A DNA stretch of 64,000 nt from Cyclobacteriaceae bacterium (lineage in GTDB: Bacteria; Bacteroidota; Bacteroidia; Cytophagales; Cyclobacteriaceae): NCBI GenBank assembly GCA_019638275.1, contig JAHBUC010000013.1, positions 48,541 to 112,540 of the forward strand. The letters are read 5' to 3'. Positions 1 to 8,321 of the stretch are shown piece after piece. Position numbers and translations under genes: made by a program. The notes below the pieces were generated by a model. The model saw nothing but the letters and a program-made list of their open reading frames with translations, had not been told where the DNA came from and did no database searches. Numbering within the stretch: the first letter of the stretch is position 1; every line of letters begins with the position of its first letter.

Positions 1-123
1 CCTTCATCGCGCATTACCGCCATTGGGTACGGGGGCTCAAAACCCATTGTTGAAGAAAAAACGGATGACGACCGCAGGTTAAACCGCAGGGTTGAGTTTG
101 AAATAAAGAATAAAATTGACTAA
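1..123 (+). CDS. OmpA-family protein, C-terminal end (5' truncated)
   Basis: The open frame enters from the left edge and stops at TAA 121-123. The 40 visible residues run ITAIGYGGSKPIVEE...RRLNRRVEFEI, the typical end of an OmpA/MotB peptidoglycan-binding domain, where the closing arginines of NRRVEF help bind diaminopimelate. The protein is therefore probably an outer-membrane or periplasmic protein anchored to peptidoglycan. What precedes this domain lies outside the window. The next gene begins 9 bases after the stop, so the two are probably co-transcribed. Confidence 0.85.
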   Translation, partial: PSSRITAIGYGGSKPIVEEKTDDDRRLNRRVEFEIKNKID

Positions 124-132
124 TTTAAAGTT

Positions 133-657
133 ATGAAAGCACTACATACCCTATTGGTTATCTGCTGTTTCGCAACAGCATCAGCACAAGAAATCAATTT
201 AATCACTACCACAACTGAAAAACCCTTGTTTGTGATTAATGGCAAACATACCACGTACGATGATTTGAGCCACATTAAACCCAACGACATCGAATCGATT
301 CATGTATTGAAAAATGAAAAAGCCATTGATCAGTTTGGTGAAGCGGGGAAAAACGGTGTAGTGGTAATTACGCTTAAACATTCCGCCAAGTTGGAGCCAA
401 ATGAAGAACTTGAAAATGAAGCCACTTCAATAACATTACGTGAGCTCTCAACTGGTGTTAAGCCGCTTTTCGTGTTTGATGGTAAAATCATTCAATATGA
501 GGACATTGAAAAGCTTGACAAAAGAAACATTGAGGCCATTGAAGTGCTGAAAGGAGAAAAAGCTACCGATCAATACGGGGATAAGGGCAAAAATGGTGTG
601 GTTGTGATCAAATCGAAAAAAGCACCGATGAAAATCCGGCAATCGGACAAGGAATAA
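133..657 (+). CDS. Small exported protein with two TonB-plug-like repeats
   Basis: 174 residues beginning with a signal peptide (MKALHTLLVICCFATASAQ). The mature part holds two copies of a segment of about 53 residues (roughly 30-82 and 109-162). Each copy reads KPLFV-x-G-K...DI-E-x-I-x-VLK-x-EKA-x-DQ-G-x-GKNGVVVI. This resembles the segment of SusC-type TonB receptor plug domains that includes the EVLKD...YG..GANGVV stretch, but there is no barrel here. Stand-alone proteins with this motif occur in Bacteroidota. The role is unknown; a periplasmic binding or interaction module is an inference. The gene lies 9 bases after an OmpA-family gene and ends at a bidirectional terminator. Confidence 0.75.
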   Translation: MKALHTLLVICCFATASAQEINLITTTTEKPLFVINGKHTTYDDLSHIKPNDIESIHVLKNEKAIDQFGEAGKNGVVVITLKHSAKLEPNEELENEATSITLRELSTGVKPLFVFDGKIIQYEDIEKLDKRNIEAIEVLKGEKATDQYGDKGKNGVVVIKSKKAPMKIRQSDKE

Positions 658-682
658 TTGCATTAAAAAAACCAACCAACAA

Positions 683-712
683 AAAAGCCCCGCATAATGT
701 GGGGCTTTCTGT
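683..712. terminator. Bidirectional intrinsic terminator
   Basis: A 9-bp stem (agccccgca 686-694 with tgtggggct 698-706, one G-T pair) has a 3-base loop and is flanked by an A-run (681-686) and a T-rich tail. It lies between the convergent plug-like gene and rseP and can serve both strands. Confidence 0.8.
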
Positions 713-729
713 TTTAGTTAATCCGTCTA

Positions 730-2055
730 TCAGAATAATTTGATAATGTCGTTTGCGAAAATCAGTACCATCAGTGTAAGCAAAAACACCATCCCGATTT
801 TCTGTGCGGTCTCCAAAAATTTATCCGATGGTTTTCTTCGTGCTATCATCTCATAGCTTAAAAACATCACATGTCCGCCATCCAAAGCCGGAATAGGCAA
901 CAGGTTCATAAACGCCAACACCAACGAAAGTACTCCGGTCAATGACCAGAAACGTTCCCAATCCCACACGGTGCCATACGCCTGCATAATTCCAATCGGC
1001 CCGGATAGTGATTCGCGAGGTGATAGCACACCTGAAATAACTTTACCAAATGCCTTTACCTGAACTACCAATGTGGTGAAGGCACGTTCGGTACCCAACG
1101 GAATAGACTCAAGGAAACCATAATTCATTTGTTTCTCAATTGTCTCTTCAAGCATTTTTGTATCGGCCCTAAAACCAATCGACTTCTGATCTTTAAAAGA
1201 TTCCTTGAAGGCGATTGTCTGGCCTGCGCGAAGCACACCCAACTGAATAGAATCTCCGGTGGCTTTCACTGCAGCATTAACTTCATCAATATACGAAACC
1301 GGCTGTCCGTTAACTTCCACAATTTTATCTCCTGCCTGCAAACCCATACGATCTGCCAAGGTCTCCTTGCTAACTTCTGCGATAACCGGAGCTACCCGAA
1401 ACGAAACAAACGTTCCCACACCCTCGCGTTTATTGAACTTCTGAATGAAATCAGGAGGAATATTGATGTCGATTAATTTTCCATCGCGCTCAATGGTGTA
1501 GTAGGCGTTATCGGCCAATAATGTTTCAGGTCTGATGATATCCTGCAGGTATTCAAAATCCTGCCCGTTGATTTTTACAATCTTGTCACCGGTTTTTAAC
1601 CCGATGCTCTCCCCTACCGGACCAACCTGAAAGCCTCCGTTTTCATTTATAACATCTTTCAAAAAATAAGTTTCACCAAACGTGTAAGTAACCCCGATAA
1701 AAATGAGAATACCCACCACGACATTCACGAAAATTCCACCCAACATCACAATCAGGCGCTGCCAGGCTGGCTTGGATCGGAACTCCCACGGCTGAGGCTC
1801 TTTATTCATGGTTTCCGTATCAAGTGATTCGTCAATCATGCCCGAAATTTTTACGTAGCCACCCAATGGGATGGCACTTAAGGCATATTCGGTTTCACCT
1901 TTTTTAAAGGAAATAAGTTTTGGCGGAAAGCCAATTGAAAATTGTTCCACCCGCATACCAAAATATTTGGCCGCCAGCAGGTGACCCATTTCGTGTACAG
2001 CTACCAAAATTGAAATGCTCAACAACAATTGAGCAAGCGATACCATCCAATCCAT
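730..2055 (-). CDS. rseP: RIP (site-2-type) zinc metalloprotease RseP
   Basis: 441 residues, close to the usual length of the family. The zinc motif HEMGH (H21, E22, H25) lies in the first membrane helix and the second active-site motif NLLPIPALDGGH lies near the C-terminus. Two PDZ-like domains (about 140-220 and 225-300; GLKTGDKIVKINGQ and GLQAGDKIVEVNGQ) sit between them. Members cleave transmembrane proteins within the inner membrane, classically anti-sigma factors. An ECF sigma/anti-sigma pair lies about 2 kb away, but a substrate link is only inferred. The start codon overlaps the dxr stop by one base (TGATG), so translation is probably coupled. Confidence 0.95.
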   Translation of the reverse strand: MDWMVSLAQLLLSISILVAVHEMGHLLAAKYFGMRVEQFSIGFPPKLISFKKGETEYALSAIPLGGYVKISGMIDESLDTETMNKEPQPWEFRSKPAWQRLIVMLGGIFVNVVVGILIFIGVTYTFGETYFLKDVINENGGFQVGPVGESIGLKTGDKIVKINGQDFEYLQDIIRPETLLADNAYYTIERDGKLIDINIPPDFIQKFNKREGVGTFVSFRVAPVIAEVSKETLADRMGLQAGDKIVEVNGQPVSYIDEVNAAVKATGDSIQLGVLRAGQTIAFKESFKDQKSIGFRADTKMLEETIEKQMNYGFLESIPLGTERAFTTLVVQVKAFGKVISGVLSPRESLSGPIGIMQAYGTVWDWERFWSLTGVLSLVLAFMNLLPIPALDGGHVMFLSYEMIARRKPSDKFLETAQKIGMVFLLTLMVLIFANDIIKLF

Positions 2056-3224
2056 CAGTTTATCAGTTCTAAAGCTTTAATTCGTGTTTCGTTATCCGTG
2101 TGAACGTAATCCTCAAAAGAAGGGTGCTGAATAAAAGACGCTTTTTCCAGGCATTTTTCCACTACATCCGACATAGCGAGAAAACCAATTCTGTCCTGTA
2201 AAAATTCAGCCACCACCACTTCATTTGCGGCATTCAGCACGCACGGCATGTTTCCTCCCCGTTTAAGGGCTTCAAAGGAAAGTGCAAGATTACGAAAAGT
2301 TTCCATATCGGGCTTCTCGAATGTGAGGGCCGGGTAATTGACAAAATCGAAACGTGGAAGATCAGATTTGAAACGTTCCGGGTACGTTAGGGCAAACTGA
2401 ATCGGCAACCGCATATCGGGCAAGCCCATTTGTGCTTTCATCGAACCATCTTCAAACTGTACAATGGAATGAATAATCGATTGCGGATGCACCACCACCT
2501 CCACCTGGTCGGCCGAAAGACCAAAGAGCCATTTGGCTTCAATCACTTCCAATCCCTTATTCATCAGCGTAGCAGAATCAATGGTGATTTTAGCGCCCAT
2601 CGTCCAGTTGGGATGCTTCAACGCCTGCGCCTTGGTTACCGCCAACAATTCATCACGCTTTTTTCCCCGGAAAGGTCCGCCTGAAGCGGTAAGAATGATT
2701 TTTTCAATTTTATTATGAAACTCCCCCACGATGCATTGAAAAATAGCCGAGTGTTCTGAATCTACCGGATAAATGTTTACACCCATTTCACGCGCCAATG
2801 AGGTGATCAACTCACCGGCCACTACCAGTGTTTCCTTGTTGGCCAAGGCAATGGGTTTACCCGCTTCAATGGCTTTGATGGTTGGTTTTAACCCGGAATA
2901 TCCCACCAGCGCGGTAAGCACGATGTCAATGCTTTCCATTTGCACCACGGAACAGAGTGCATTTTCACCGGCATACACTTTTATGTCATGAGGTAAAAGG
3001 GCAGCTTTGACTTTTTCATAATGATCCTCATTACCAATCACCACCACGTTGGGCCTAAAGTCAATGGCTTGTTGAATCAACAAGTCGGCATTGTTTTGCG
3101 CGGTAAGCACCTCCACTTCAAATTTATCGGGATAGGCGCGCACGACTTCCAAAGCCTGTGTGCCGATGGAACCGGTTGAGCCGAGTAGGGCTATGTGTTT
3201 TTTAGTTTGCAATTGATGAATCAA
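2055..3224 (-). CDS. dxr: 1-deoxy-D-xylulose 5-phosphate reductoisomerase
   Basis: 389 residues, the normal length. The N-terminal NADPH-binding motif reads LLGSTGSIGTQAL. The metal and substrate segments PVDSEHSAIFQ and TIDSATLMNKGLEVIEAKWLF, and the late NAANEVVV, are all present. The enzyme converts DXP to 2-C-methyl-D-erythritol 4-phosphate, the committed step of the MEP isoprenoid pathway in the cytoplasm. It is followed immediately by rseP, a common pairing in bacteria. The start is the ATG giving MIHQLQTKKHIALLG. The HepT gene lies 21 bases upstream on the same strand. Confidence 0.97.
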   Translation of the reverse strand: MIHQLQTKKHIALLGSTGSIGTQALEVVRAYPDKFEVEVLTAQNNADLLIQQAIDFRPNVVVIGNEDHYEKVKAALLPHDIKVYAGENALCSVVQMESIDIVLTALVGYSGLKPTIKAIEAGKPIALANKETLVVAGELITSLAREMGVNIYPVDSEHSAIFQCIVGEFHNKIEKIILTASGGPFRGKKRDELLAVTKAQALKHPNWTMGAKITIDSATLMNKGLEVIEAKWLFGLSADQVEVVVHPQSIIHSIVQFEDGSMKAQMGLPDMRLPIQFALTYPERFKSDLPRFDFVNYPALTFEKPDMETFRNLALSFEALKRGGNMPCVLNAANEVVVAEFLQDRIGFLAMSDVVEKCLEKASFIQHPSFEDYVHTDNETRIKALELIN

Positions 3225-3245
3225 ACAAGTAAAGAATGACGAATG

Positions 3246-3581
3246 TTACAACTTATTTTGCAAATCAAGCAATTGATTCTTCAATATCACTAAGTCAACT
3301 GCAACAACTTGCCAAACTGCCGGCAGATCAATACCAAAATATTCATGAATTATTTTATTGCGCATAGCACCTATCTTTCGCCATGGGATATGTGAGTTTG
3401 ATTCTTTAAACGACTCTTCAAACTTTTTACTTGCTTCACCTATCACCTGAATATTTCTGATTACAGCATCCTGAATAAGGAAATTAGTATAGAATTCGTC
3501 CTCAGAAATATCCCTGGTGTACTGCTCAATTCTTGAAATAGAATTAAGCATATGAAGAATGTAAATCTCCGGGTTTTTCAC
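3246..3581 (-). CDS. hepT: HepT-like ribonuclease toxin (DUF86)
   Basis: 111 residues, all-helical by appearance. The HEPN nuclease motif RX4HXY is intact (R74-NKII-H79-E-Y81). In the known HepT/MntA systems this protein is an RNase or toxin that is silenced when MntA adds AMP to the tyrosine of this motif. The gene overlaps the upstream nucleotidyltransferase by 4 bases (ATGA), the expected antitoxin-toxin arrangement. The family call is firm; toxicity is known for the family and not shown here. Confidence 0.85.
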   Translation of the reverse strand: MKNPEIYILHMLNSISRIEQYTRDISEDEFYTNFLIQDAVIRNIQVIGEASKKFEESFKESNSHIPWRKIGAMRNKIIHEYFGIDLPAVWQVVAVDLVILKNQLLDLQNKL

Positions 3582-3871
3582 TGTAGAATAAATTGCAGGT
3601 CCTTTTCCACGTAAGGGCGAACTAATGGATTAAGAGAACGCTCTGTAACTAAGTCTACTTTAATGCCCAACGCGTCCGATAGTTCCTGTTCCACACCAAT
3701 GATGTCCAGCAGTGAAACTTTATTTGAACTGTCCAGAAAAATTAAAATATCCAGATCACTGGCGGCTTTTTGCTCACTACGAGCATAAGAACCAAATACA
3801 CCGATTTTTTGGGGTGACAGAGTCCGCAGGTGGCTAATAATCAGGGCCTTTTGCTGTTCGGTTATCATCAA
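3578..3871 (-). CDS. mntA: MntA-like nucleotidyltransferase antitoxin
   Basis: 97 residues of the minimal nucleotidyltransferase fold. The family motif GSX10DXD is exact (G27-S28, D39, D41), with D73 in KVDLV as the likely third carboxylate. Characterised members transfer AMP to the partner HEPN protein and neutralise it. It is the first gene of the pair, overlapping hepT by 4 bases. The pair sits directly upstream of the housekeeping gene dxr on the same strand, with 21 bases between hepT and dxr. Confidence 0.85.
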   Translation of the reverse strand: MMITEQQKALIISHLRTLSPQKIGVFGSYARSEQKAASDLDILIFLDSSNKVSLLDIIGVEQELSDALGIKVDLVTERSLNPLVRPYVEKDLQFILQ

Positions 3872-3953
3872 GCAAATTTACTCAATTTCCCCTTTTCTTT
3901 AACCTGCCATTTGACCAAACTACACTTCAGTCGTATAAGCATTAAATTTCTGC

Positions 3954-4520
3954 ATGGATAAGGAAATCGAGTTCAACCTGATTGAGCGATCGGCAAAAGG
4001 AAATACCGCGGCCTTTCGTGCATTGGTTGAAGCCAATCAGGCATTTGCCATTTCCCTGGCTTCGCGCTTCGTGCGCGATGTAACCGATGCAGAAGACATT
4101 GTGCAGGAGGCCTTTATACGGGTGTGGAAAAACCTGAACCGATATGATTTCAACTTCCGCTTTAAAACGTGGTTGGGAAAAATTATTACGAACCTATGCC
4201 TGGATGCCGGAAAATCAATAAAGCAGCGGCAAACGCAAGCACTTGACCATTCGATAACGCATCAGGCTAACGAAAACGCAACCAACGAATTGGAACATGA
4301 GGAACTTCGAAAAATCATTTTACACCTGGCGCAACAACTTACACCCAAGCAACAAGCTGTATTTGTGCTGCGCGATTTGGAACAACTTGAACCGGACGAG
4401 GTGTGCAAAGTGCTTGACATGAGCAACGGCAACATGAAGAGTAACCTGTATTATGCCCGCGTACACATTAAGGCAGGACTTGAAAAATATTACCAGATAA
4501 AACCACAAAATCAAACATAG
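3954..4520 (+). CDS. ECF-type RNA polymerase sigma factor
   Basis: 188 residues. Sigma region 2 contains DAEDIVQEAFIRVWKNL (about 43-59) and region 4 contains LTPKQQAVFVLRDLE followed by a helix-turn-helix (EVCKVLDMSNGNMKSNLYYAR). Such factors redirect RNA polymerase to a small regulon. The anti-sigma gene begins 2 bases after its stop, so the two are an operon and the signal is probably read at the membrane. It sits divergently from the mntA gene across an 82-base gap. The regulon cannot be inferred from the window. Confidence 0.93.
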   Translation: MDKEIEFNLIERSAKGNTAAFRALVEANQAFAISLASRFVRDVTDAEDIVQEAFIRVWKNLNRYDFNFRFKTWLGKIITNLCLDAGKSIKQRQTQALDHSITHQANENATNELEHEELRKIILHLAQQLTPKQQAVFVLRDLEQLEPDEVCKVLDMSNGNMKSNLYYARVHIKAGLEKYYQIKPQNQT

Positions 4521-4522
4521 TT

Positions 4523-5047
4523 ATGACGTGCACCATGTATGAACAATCGATTTACCTGTGGGAAGAAATTTCACCGGAGGAAAAAGCAGCGGTAAGCAAG
4601 CACGTAGAAGCTTGTCCGAACTGTGCCGAATTGTTTCAGCAAATTCAGGTGATGCAGGAGCGGGTTACTGAGGTCTCTGCAAAGAAAACTATTGCGCCCA
4701 ACGCGGCCCAACTTACCTCACGCATTATGCAAGCTGTGCACGAGCAGCAAAGAAGCTCACACGTAAACCTGGCTACACGACTATTTTCTCCTTTCCAGCT
4801 GATTCGATATGCATGTGCAACACTCTCTTTGGTTTTAGTGATAAGCTTTGGCCTGGAGTATACCCATACAGGAACTCAACAGAAAACACAAATAACAACA
4901 CTGGAAGAAGGAGTCATTTTGAGCTCAGCAATCATTCGTTCATCTGCAGCAGATCGAAAAAAACGAAAATCAATTTTTAGTGCCTGCAAAGCACCCTTTA
5001 CCGATCAATTGGCCTACCGGGAATGTATTAAACAACAATTTCAATAA
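4523..5047 (+). CDS. Zinc-binding membrane anti-sigma factor
   Basis: 174 residues. The N-terminal domain carries the ZAS motif H-x3-C-x2-C (H27, C31, C34), typical of anti-sigma factors that bind ECF sigma factors. One membrane helix lies around 93-113 (LIRYACATLSLVLVISFGLEY), and a short periplasmic tail of about 60 residues contains two cysteines (CKAPF, YREC). Position directly after the sigma gene supports the call. Whether release is by proteolysis (for example by the RseP encoded at 730-2055) or by thiol chemistry cannot be told. Confidence 0.85.
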   Translation: MTCTMYEQSIYLWEEISPEEKAAVSKHVEACPNCAELFQQIQVMQERVTEVSAKKTIAPNAAQLTSRIMQAVHEQQRSSHVNLATRLFSPFQLIRYACATLSLVLVISFGLEYTHTGTQQKTQITTLEEGVILSSAIIRSSAADRKKRKSIFSACKAPFTDQLAYRECIKQQFQ

Positions 5048-5053
5048 GAAATT

Positions 5054-6082
5054 ATGAAAACTACAACTGTATTTTATACCCTACTTGCACTGATCTTACT
5101 CACAGCATGCGAAAACCCCATCGCATTCAAGACTATTGTGCATGAAGATGGCTCCCTGGACAAAACCATTGTGCTGGAGAAAACCGAAAAAGACAAAGCC
5201 GACCAAAATTACTTTGGCATTAACGAACAAAGTGGTTGGACTATAGAGATCACTGAAAATGAATCAGAAAAAGACAATGATAAATTCCGCATTGCCTTCA
5301 GCAAACATTTCAATTCGGTTGATGATGTGAACAGCGAACTTGATCGCCCAGCTGATACCTTATTCCAGATTCATTCAACGTTCGAAAAAAAATTCCGGTG
5401 GTTTTACACGCACATCTATTATGCTGAAACCATTCGCCCGATTAACCGCTTTACCCTTACCCCTGTTGAAAACTTTTTCAACCAGGAAGATTTCGCCTTC
5501 ATTGAACGTCTGCCGGGTGAAGGCACCCCGATATCTAAAGCCGACAGTGTGTACCTGGAAGTGTTGAGTGAAAAAATATCTGACCGTTTCGTCAAAATGG
5601 CCATGTTCGATGAAGCCAATAATATGATTAAAACGGTAATCGCCAAAAACAACCTCGACAAAAGATGGCTGGACACACTGGATCAAAATAAAGAATTGAT
5701 TTATCGTATTATCGATGACCCGAAAAGCGAAAACAATATACCTGCTCAAATTGCAGACACACTCGGCATTCCGCTCGACAAAGATCAGGCGCTTAAAGAT
5801 TTTGAAGCGTTAAGTAAAAAATTTGAGTCGCGCCTGAATTTTATGAGCTACGCATACGATGGCGGAAAATACGTAAACGAAATACATTTGCCTTGGGAAA
5901 TTATAAATACCAATGCCGATTCAGTTGTTCAAAACGTGGCCGTTTGGAAACCACTGGCAACCAAGTTTGCTCTTCGCGAATACACCATGTATGCGGAATG
6001 TCGGCAGATGAATTTGTGGGCGGTGTTGGTTTCGATTGGTATTGGATTGCTCACCGTGTGGCTCTTCATGAGGAAGAAGTAA
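5054..6082 (+). CDS. Lipoprotein with C-terminal membrane helix, sigma-operon third gene
   Basis: 342 residues with a lipoprotein signal (LLALILLTAC, lipidation at C19) and a C-terminal hydrophobic segment followed by RKK (NLWAVLVSIGIGLLTVWLF). The body is polar with no domain I recognise. It starts 6 bases after the anti-sigma gene and belongs to the same operon, so it may sense envelope stress or be a target of the sigma factor. Having both a lipid anchor and a C-terminal helix is unusual and would hold the protein at the inner membrane. Confidence 0.7.
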   Translation: MKTTTVFYTLLALILLTACENPIAFKTIVHEDGSLDKTIVLEKTEKDKADQNYFGINEQSGWTIEITENESEKDNDKFRIAFSKHFNSVDDVNSELDRPADTLFQIHSTFEKKFRWFYTHIYYAETIRPINRFTLTPVENFFNQEDFAFIERLPGEGTPISKADSVYLEVLSEKISDRFVKMAMFDEANNMIKTVIAKNNLDKRWLDTLDQNKELIYRIIDDPKSENNIPAQIADTLGIPLDKDQALKDFEALSKKFESRLNFMSYAYDGGKYVNEIHLPWEIINTNADSVVQNVAVWKPLATKFALREYTMYAECRQMNLWAVLVSIGIGLLTVWLFMRKK

Positions 6083-6102
6083 ATTCGACACCATCCAAAA
6101 TC

Positions 6103-6636
6103 TTAACGATGTTTGGCATCAGATAAATCAAGGTGTTGATCGGGAAATTCACCTAATGGAAACATGGCGAGAACGGTTTGAAGCATGTCCAGGTCAACAC
6201 CTTCCCCACTCAAAATCAAATAAAATCTATTCTTGATCCCCAGAGACACCTGTGATGAATTATTAAGCTTATGATAATTTTCCCAGCCATGACTATTGCC
6301 GTACAGAAAAGATCGTTCAAATATGGTATCGTTGACCACATCCGGTTGGTTTGCCCATTTACTGGTGGCCTGCCGGTACATAATGGTGGCATTATTATAA
6401 TCAAATAACAAGATTGTAATCTTTTTCTTATTCTTTACAAAACTTCTTTCCACCATCGAATATGAAAGCGTACCTATTTTCATCGTACGCCCCTTATGTT
6501 GATCGACAAGATTGAATCCCTCAATTTTTTTTGGAACTAACTTGATCATTTCCTCAGGTGTCATCACTGAATTCCCCTGAGCAAACAGGCAAACTGACCA
6601 TTGACATACAAGCGCTATCGTAACGACATAGTTCAA
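6103..6636 (-). CDS. Exported protein of unknown function
   Basis: 177 residues. The N-terminus (MNYVVTIALVCQWSVCLFAQ) looks like a signal peptide. The remainder has alternating hydrophobic segments (KITILLFDYNNATIMYRQA, NRFYLILSGEGVDLDMLQTVL) consistent with a small alpha/beta fold, but no known domain is recognisable. It converges on the lipoprotein gene with a 20-base gap and lies 41 bases downstream of the GH3 gene on the same strand, so it could be co-transcribed with it. Confidence 0.6.
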   Translation of the reverse strand: MNYVVTIALVCQWSVCLFAQGNSVMTPEEMIKLVPKKIEGFNLVDQHKGRTMKIGTLSYSMVERSFVKNKKKITILLFDYNNATIMYRQATSKWANQPDVVNDTIFERSFLYGNSHGWENYHKLNNSSQVSLGIKNRFYLILSGEGVDLDMLQTVLAMFPLGEFPDQHLDLSDAKHR

Positions 6637-6677
6637 ATCAGGCTGTTGTTAAGGTCATGATGAGGGTGAATTAGGAA

Positions 6678-8174
6678 TCAAACCATAAAAAGCTGAAGGG
6701 CATCCGCTATTTTTCGATCGTTCGATAGACGAGGCACTTTGTTTTGGCCACCCAGCTTGCCTTGTGATTTCATGTATTCAATAAACGATTGTGGCTTTAA
6801 TGATGTAATCGTTAATGTTCTCAAAATATTTCCGGTAATCAAATCATCATAGTACACATTCAACTCCCGAAGACAATTATCCAACTCTAACGCAAAAGCA
6901 TTGAAGTCGGTTGGTGGATGGGCGAATTCAATTAACCATTCGTGGTGAGGCAAGCCATTAGTAGGAGTTACCTGGGGTGCTACCGTAAATTCAATCAACT
7001 CCACTTCAGGAAACTTCTTCCTTGCCTGGTTCATGGCTTTCTCCACCTCCTCTCCGATTACGTGTTCACCAAAAGCAGAAATAAAATGCTTGATTCTGCC
7101 GGTTACCAATAAGCGGTAAGGATTTTTAGAAACAAACTTTACCGTGTCGCCAATAGAATACCCCCATAGACCGGCATTGCTGTTGATGATTAGTGCATAA
7201 TTTTTTCCAAGTTCCACTTCATCAATACGCAGGCGTGTGGGATTGGTTGTGAAATATTCTTCAGTTGGAATAAATTCGAAAAACATGCCGTTGTTCAACA
7301 GCAACAACAATCCCGGATCGCGTTGCGAATCCTGGTAAGCAATAAATCCTTCCGATGCCGGGTATGTCTCTATCGAATCGACTTTTTTACCAATGGATTC
7401 TTCCAGCCTGGCGCGATAGGGCTCAAAGTTTACCCCACCATATACAAACACAGAAAAATTGGGAAACACATCTTTTATCTTCTTACCGGTCCGCGCATGA
7501 ATGCGATCAAAATACATCTGCACCCAGGGTGGAATACCGGAGATAAGCGTCATGTTCGCATGAAGCGTTTCATCAATGATGCGTTCCAGTTTTTCTTCCC
7601 AATCTTCAATGCAATTGGTTTGGTACGAAGGCTTTTGATTGGTGCGCAAATAACCCGGCACCAAGTGGTTGGAAATCCCCGACAACCTGCCGGTTTTTAT
7701 TCCCGCGGTTTCATCCATCTCCGGACTACCCGAAAGAAAAATCAGGTTTCCATCCAGGAATGAAGCATTGCCCGTTTCATGCACATAACTTAAGGTTGAG
7801 TTTCGCGCACTCACAAAATGACTAAACTTCGATTCATGCGAGATCGGAATATATTTTGTTCCTGATGTAGTGCCCGATGTCTTGGCCAGGTAAGCCGGTT
7901 TTCCTTTCCACAGTACATCCGCTTCACCTTTAAGTATCCGTTCAACATACGGTTTCAGTTCTTCATAATCCCGTACTGGTATCTGCTTTTTAAAATCATC
8001 ATACGTTTGAATGCTTTCAAAGCCATGATCCTTGCCAAATGCCGTGTGTTTGGCCTGTTGAATCAGGCTGAGCATAATGTTGTGCTGATACAATGCCGGA
8101 TGAAGGGACCACTTTTGTGTTTGAGCCGCCACATAGGCAGCAAATGGTTTTGCCAGGAGAGAACGAATACCCAT
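6678..8174 (-). CDS. GH3-family acyl-adenylate/amido synthetase-like protein
   Basis: 498 residues, matching bacterial GH3 proteins. The adenylate-forming motifs are visible: TSGTTSGTKYIPIS (about 109-122) for phosphate binding, YGGVNFEPY, YPASEGF and the late GDTVKF and TGRIKHFISAFGEHV. Plant GH3 enzymes conjugate carboxylic acids such as auxin to amino acids through an acyl-AMP. Bacterial members are common in Bacteroidota, but their substrates are mostly unknown. The gene diverges from the HtrA gene across 147 bases. The fold is confident and the substrate unknown. Confidence 0.85.
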   Translation of the reverse strand: MGIRSLLAKPFAAYVAAQTQKWSLHPALYQHNIMLSLIQQAKHTAFGKDHGFESIQTYDDFKKQIPVRDYEELKPYVERILKGEADVLWKGKPAYLAKTSGTTSGTKYIPISHESKFSHFVSARNSTLSYVHETGNASFLDGNLIFLSGSPEMDETAGIKTGRLSGISNHLVPGYLRTNQKPSYQTNCIEDWEEKLERIIDETLHANMTLISGIPPWVQMYFDRIHARTGKKIKDVFPNFSVFVYGGVNFEPYRARLEESIGKKVDSIETYPASEGFIAYQDSQRDPGLLLLLNNGMFFEFIPTEEYFTTNPTRLRIDEVELGKNYALIINSNAGLWGYSIGDTVKFVSKNPYRLLVTGRIKHFISAFGEHVIGEEVEKAMNQARKKFPEVELIEFTVAPQVTPTNGLPHHEWLIEFAHPPTDFNAFALELDNCLRELNVYYDDLITGNILRTLTITSLKPQSFIEYMKSQGKLGGQNKVPRLSNDRKIADALQLFMV

Positions 8175-8321
8175 ATGTTGTAAAAGTAGTGACGAAATTG
8201 CAAATACGAATGACAGATGGTGAACTACCGGACAGGGTAATCCGTTAATATTGGCAGAAATTTTTCAAGTGGTTCAACTTTTGCTTATTCAGGATCATCG
8301 TTTTGGTGTTTAATTCATGTT

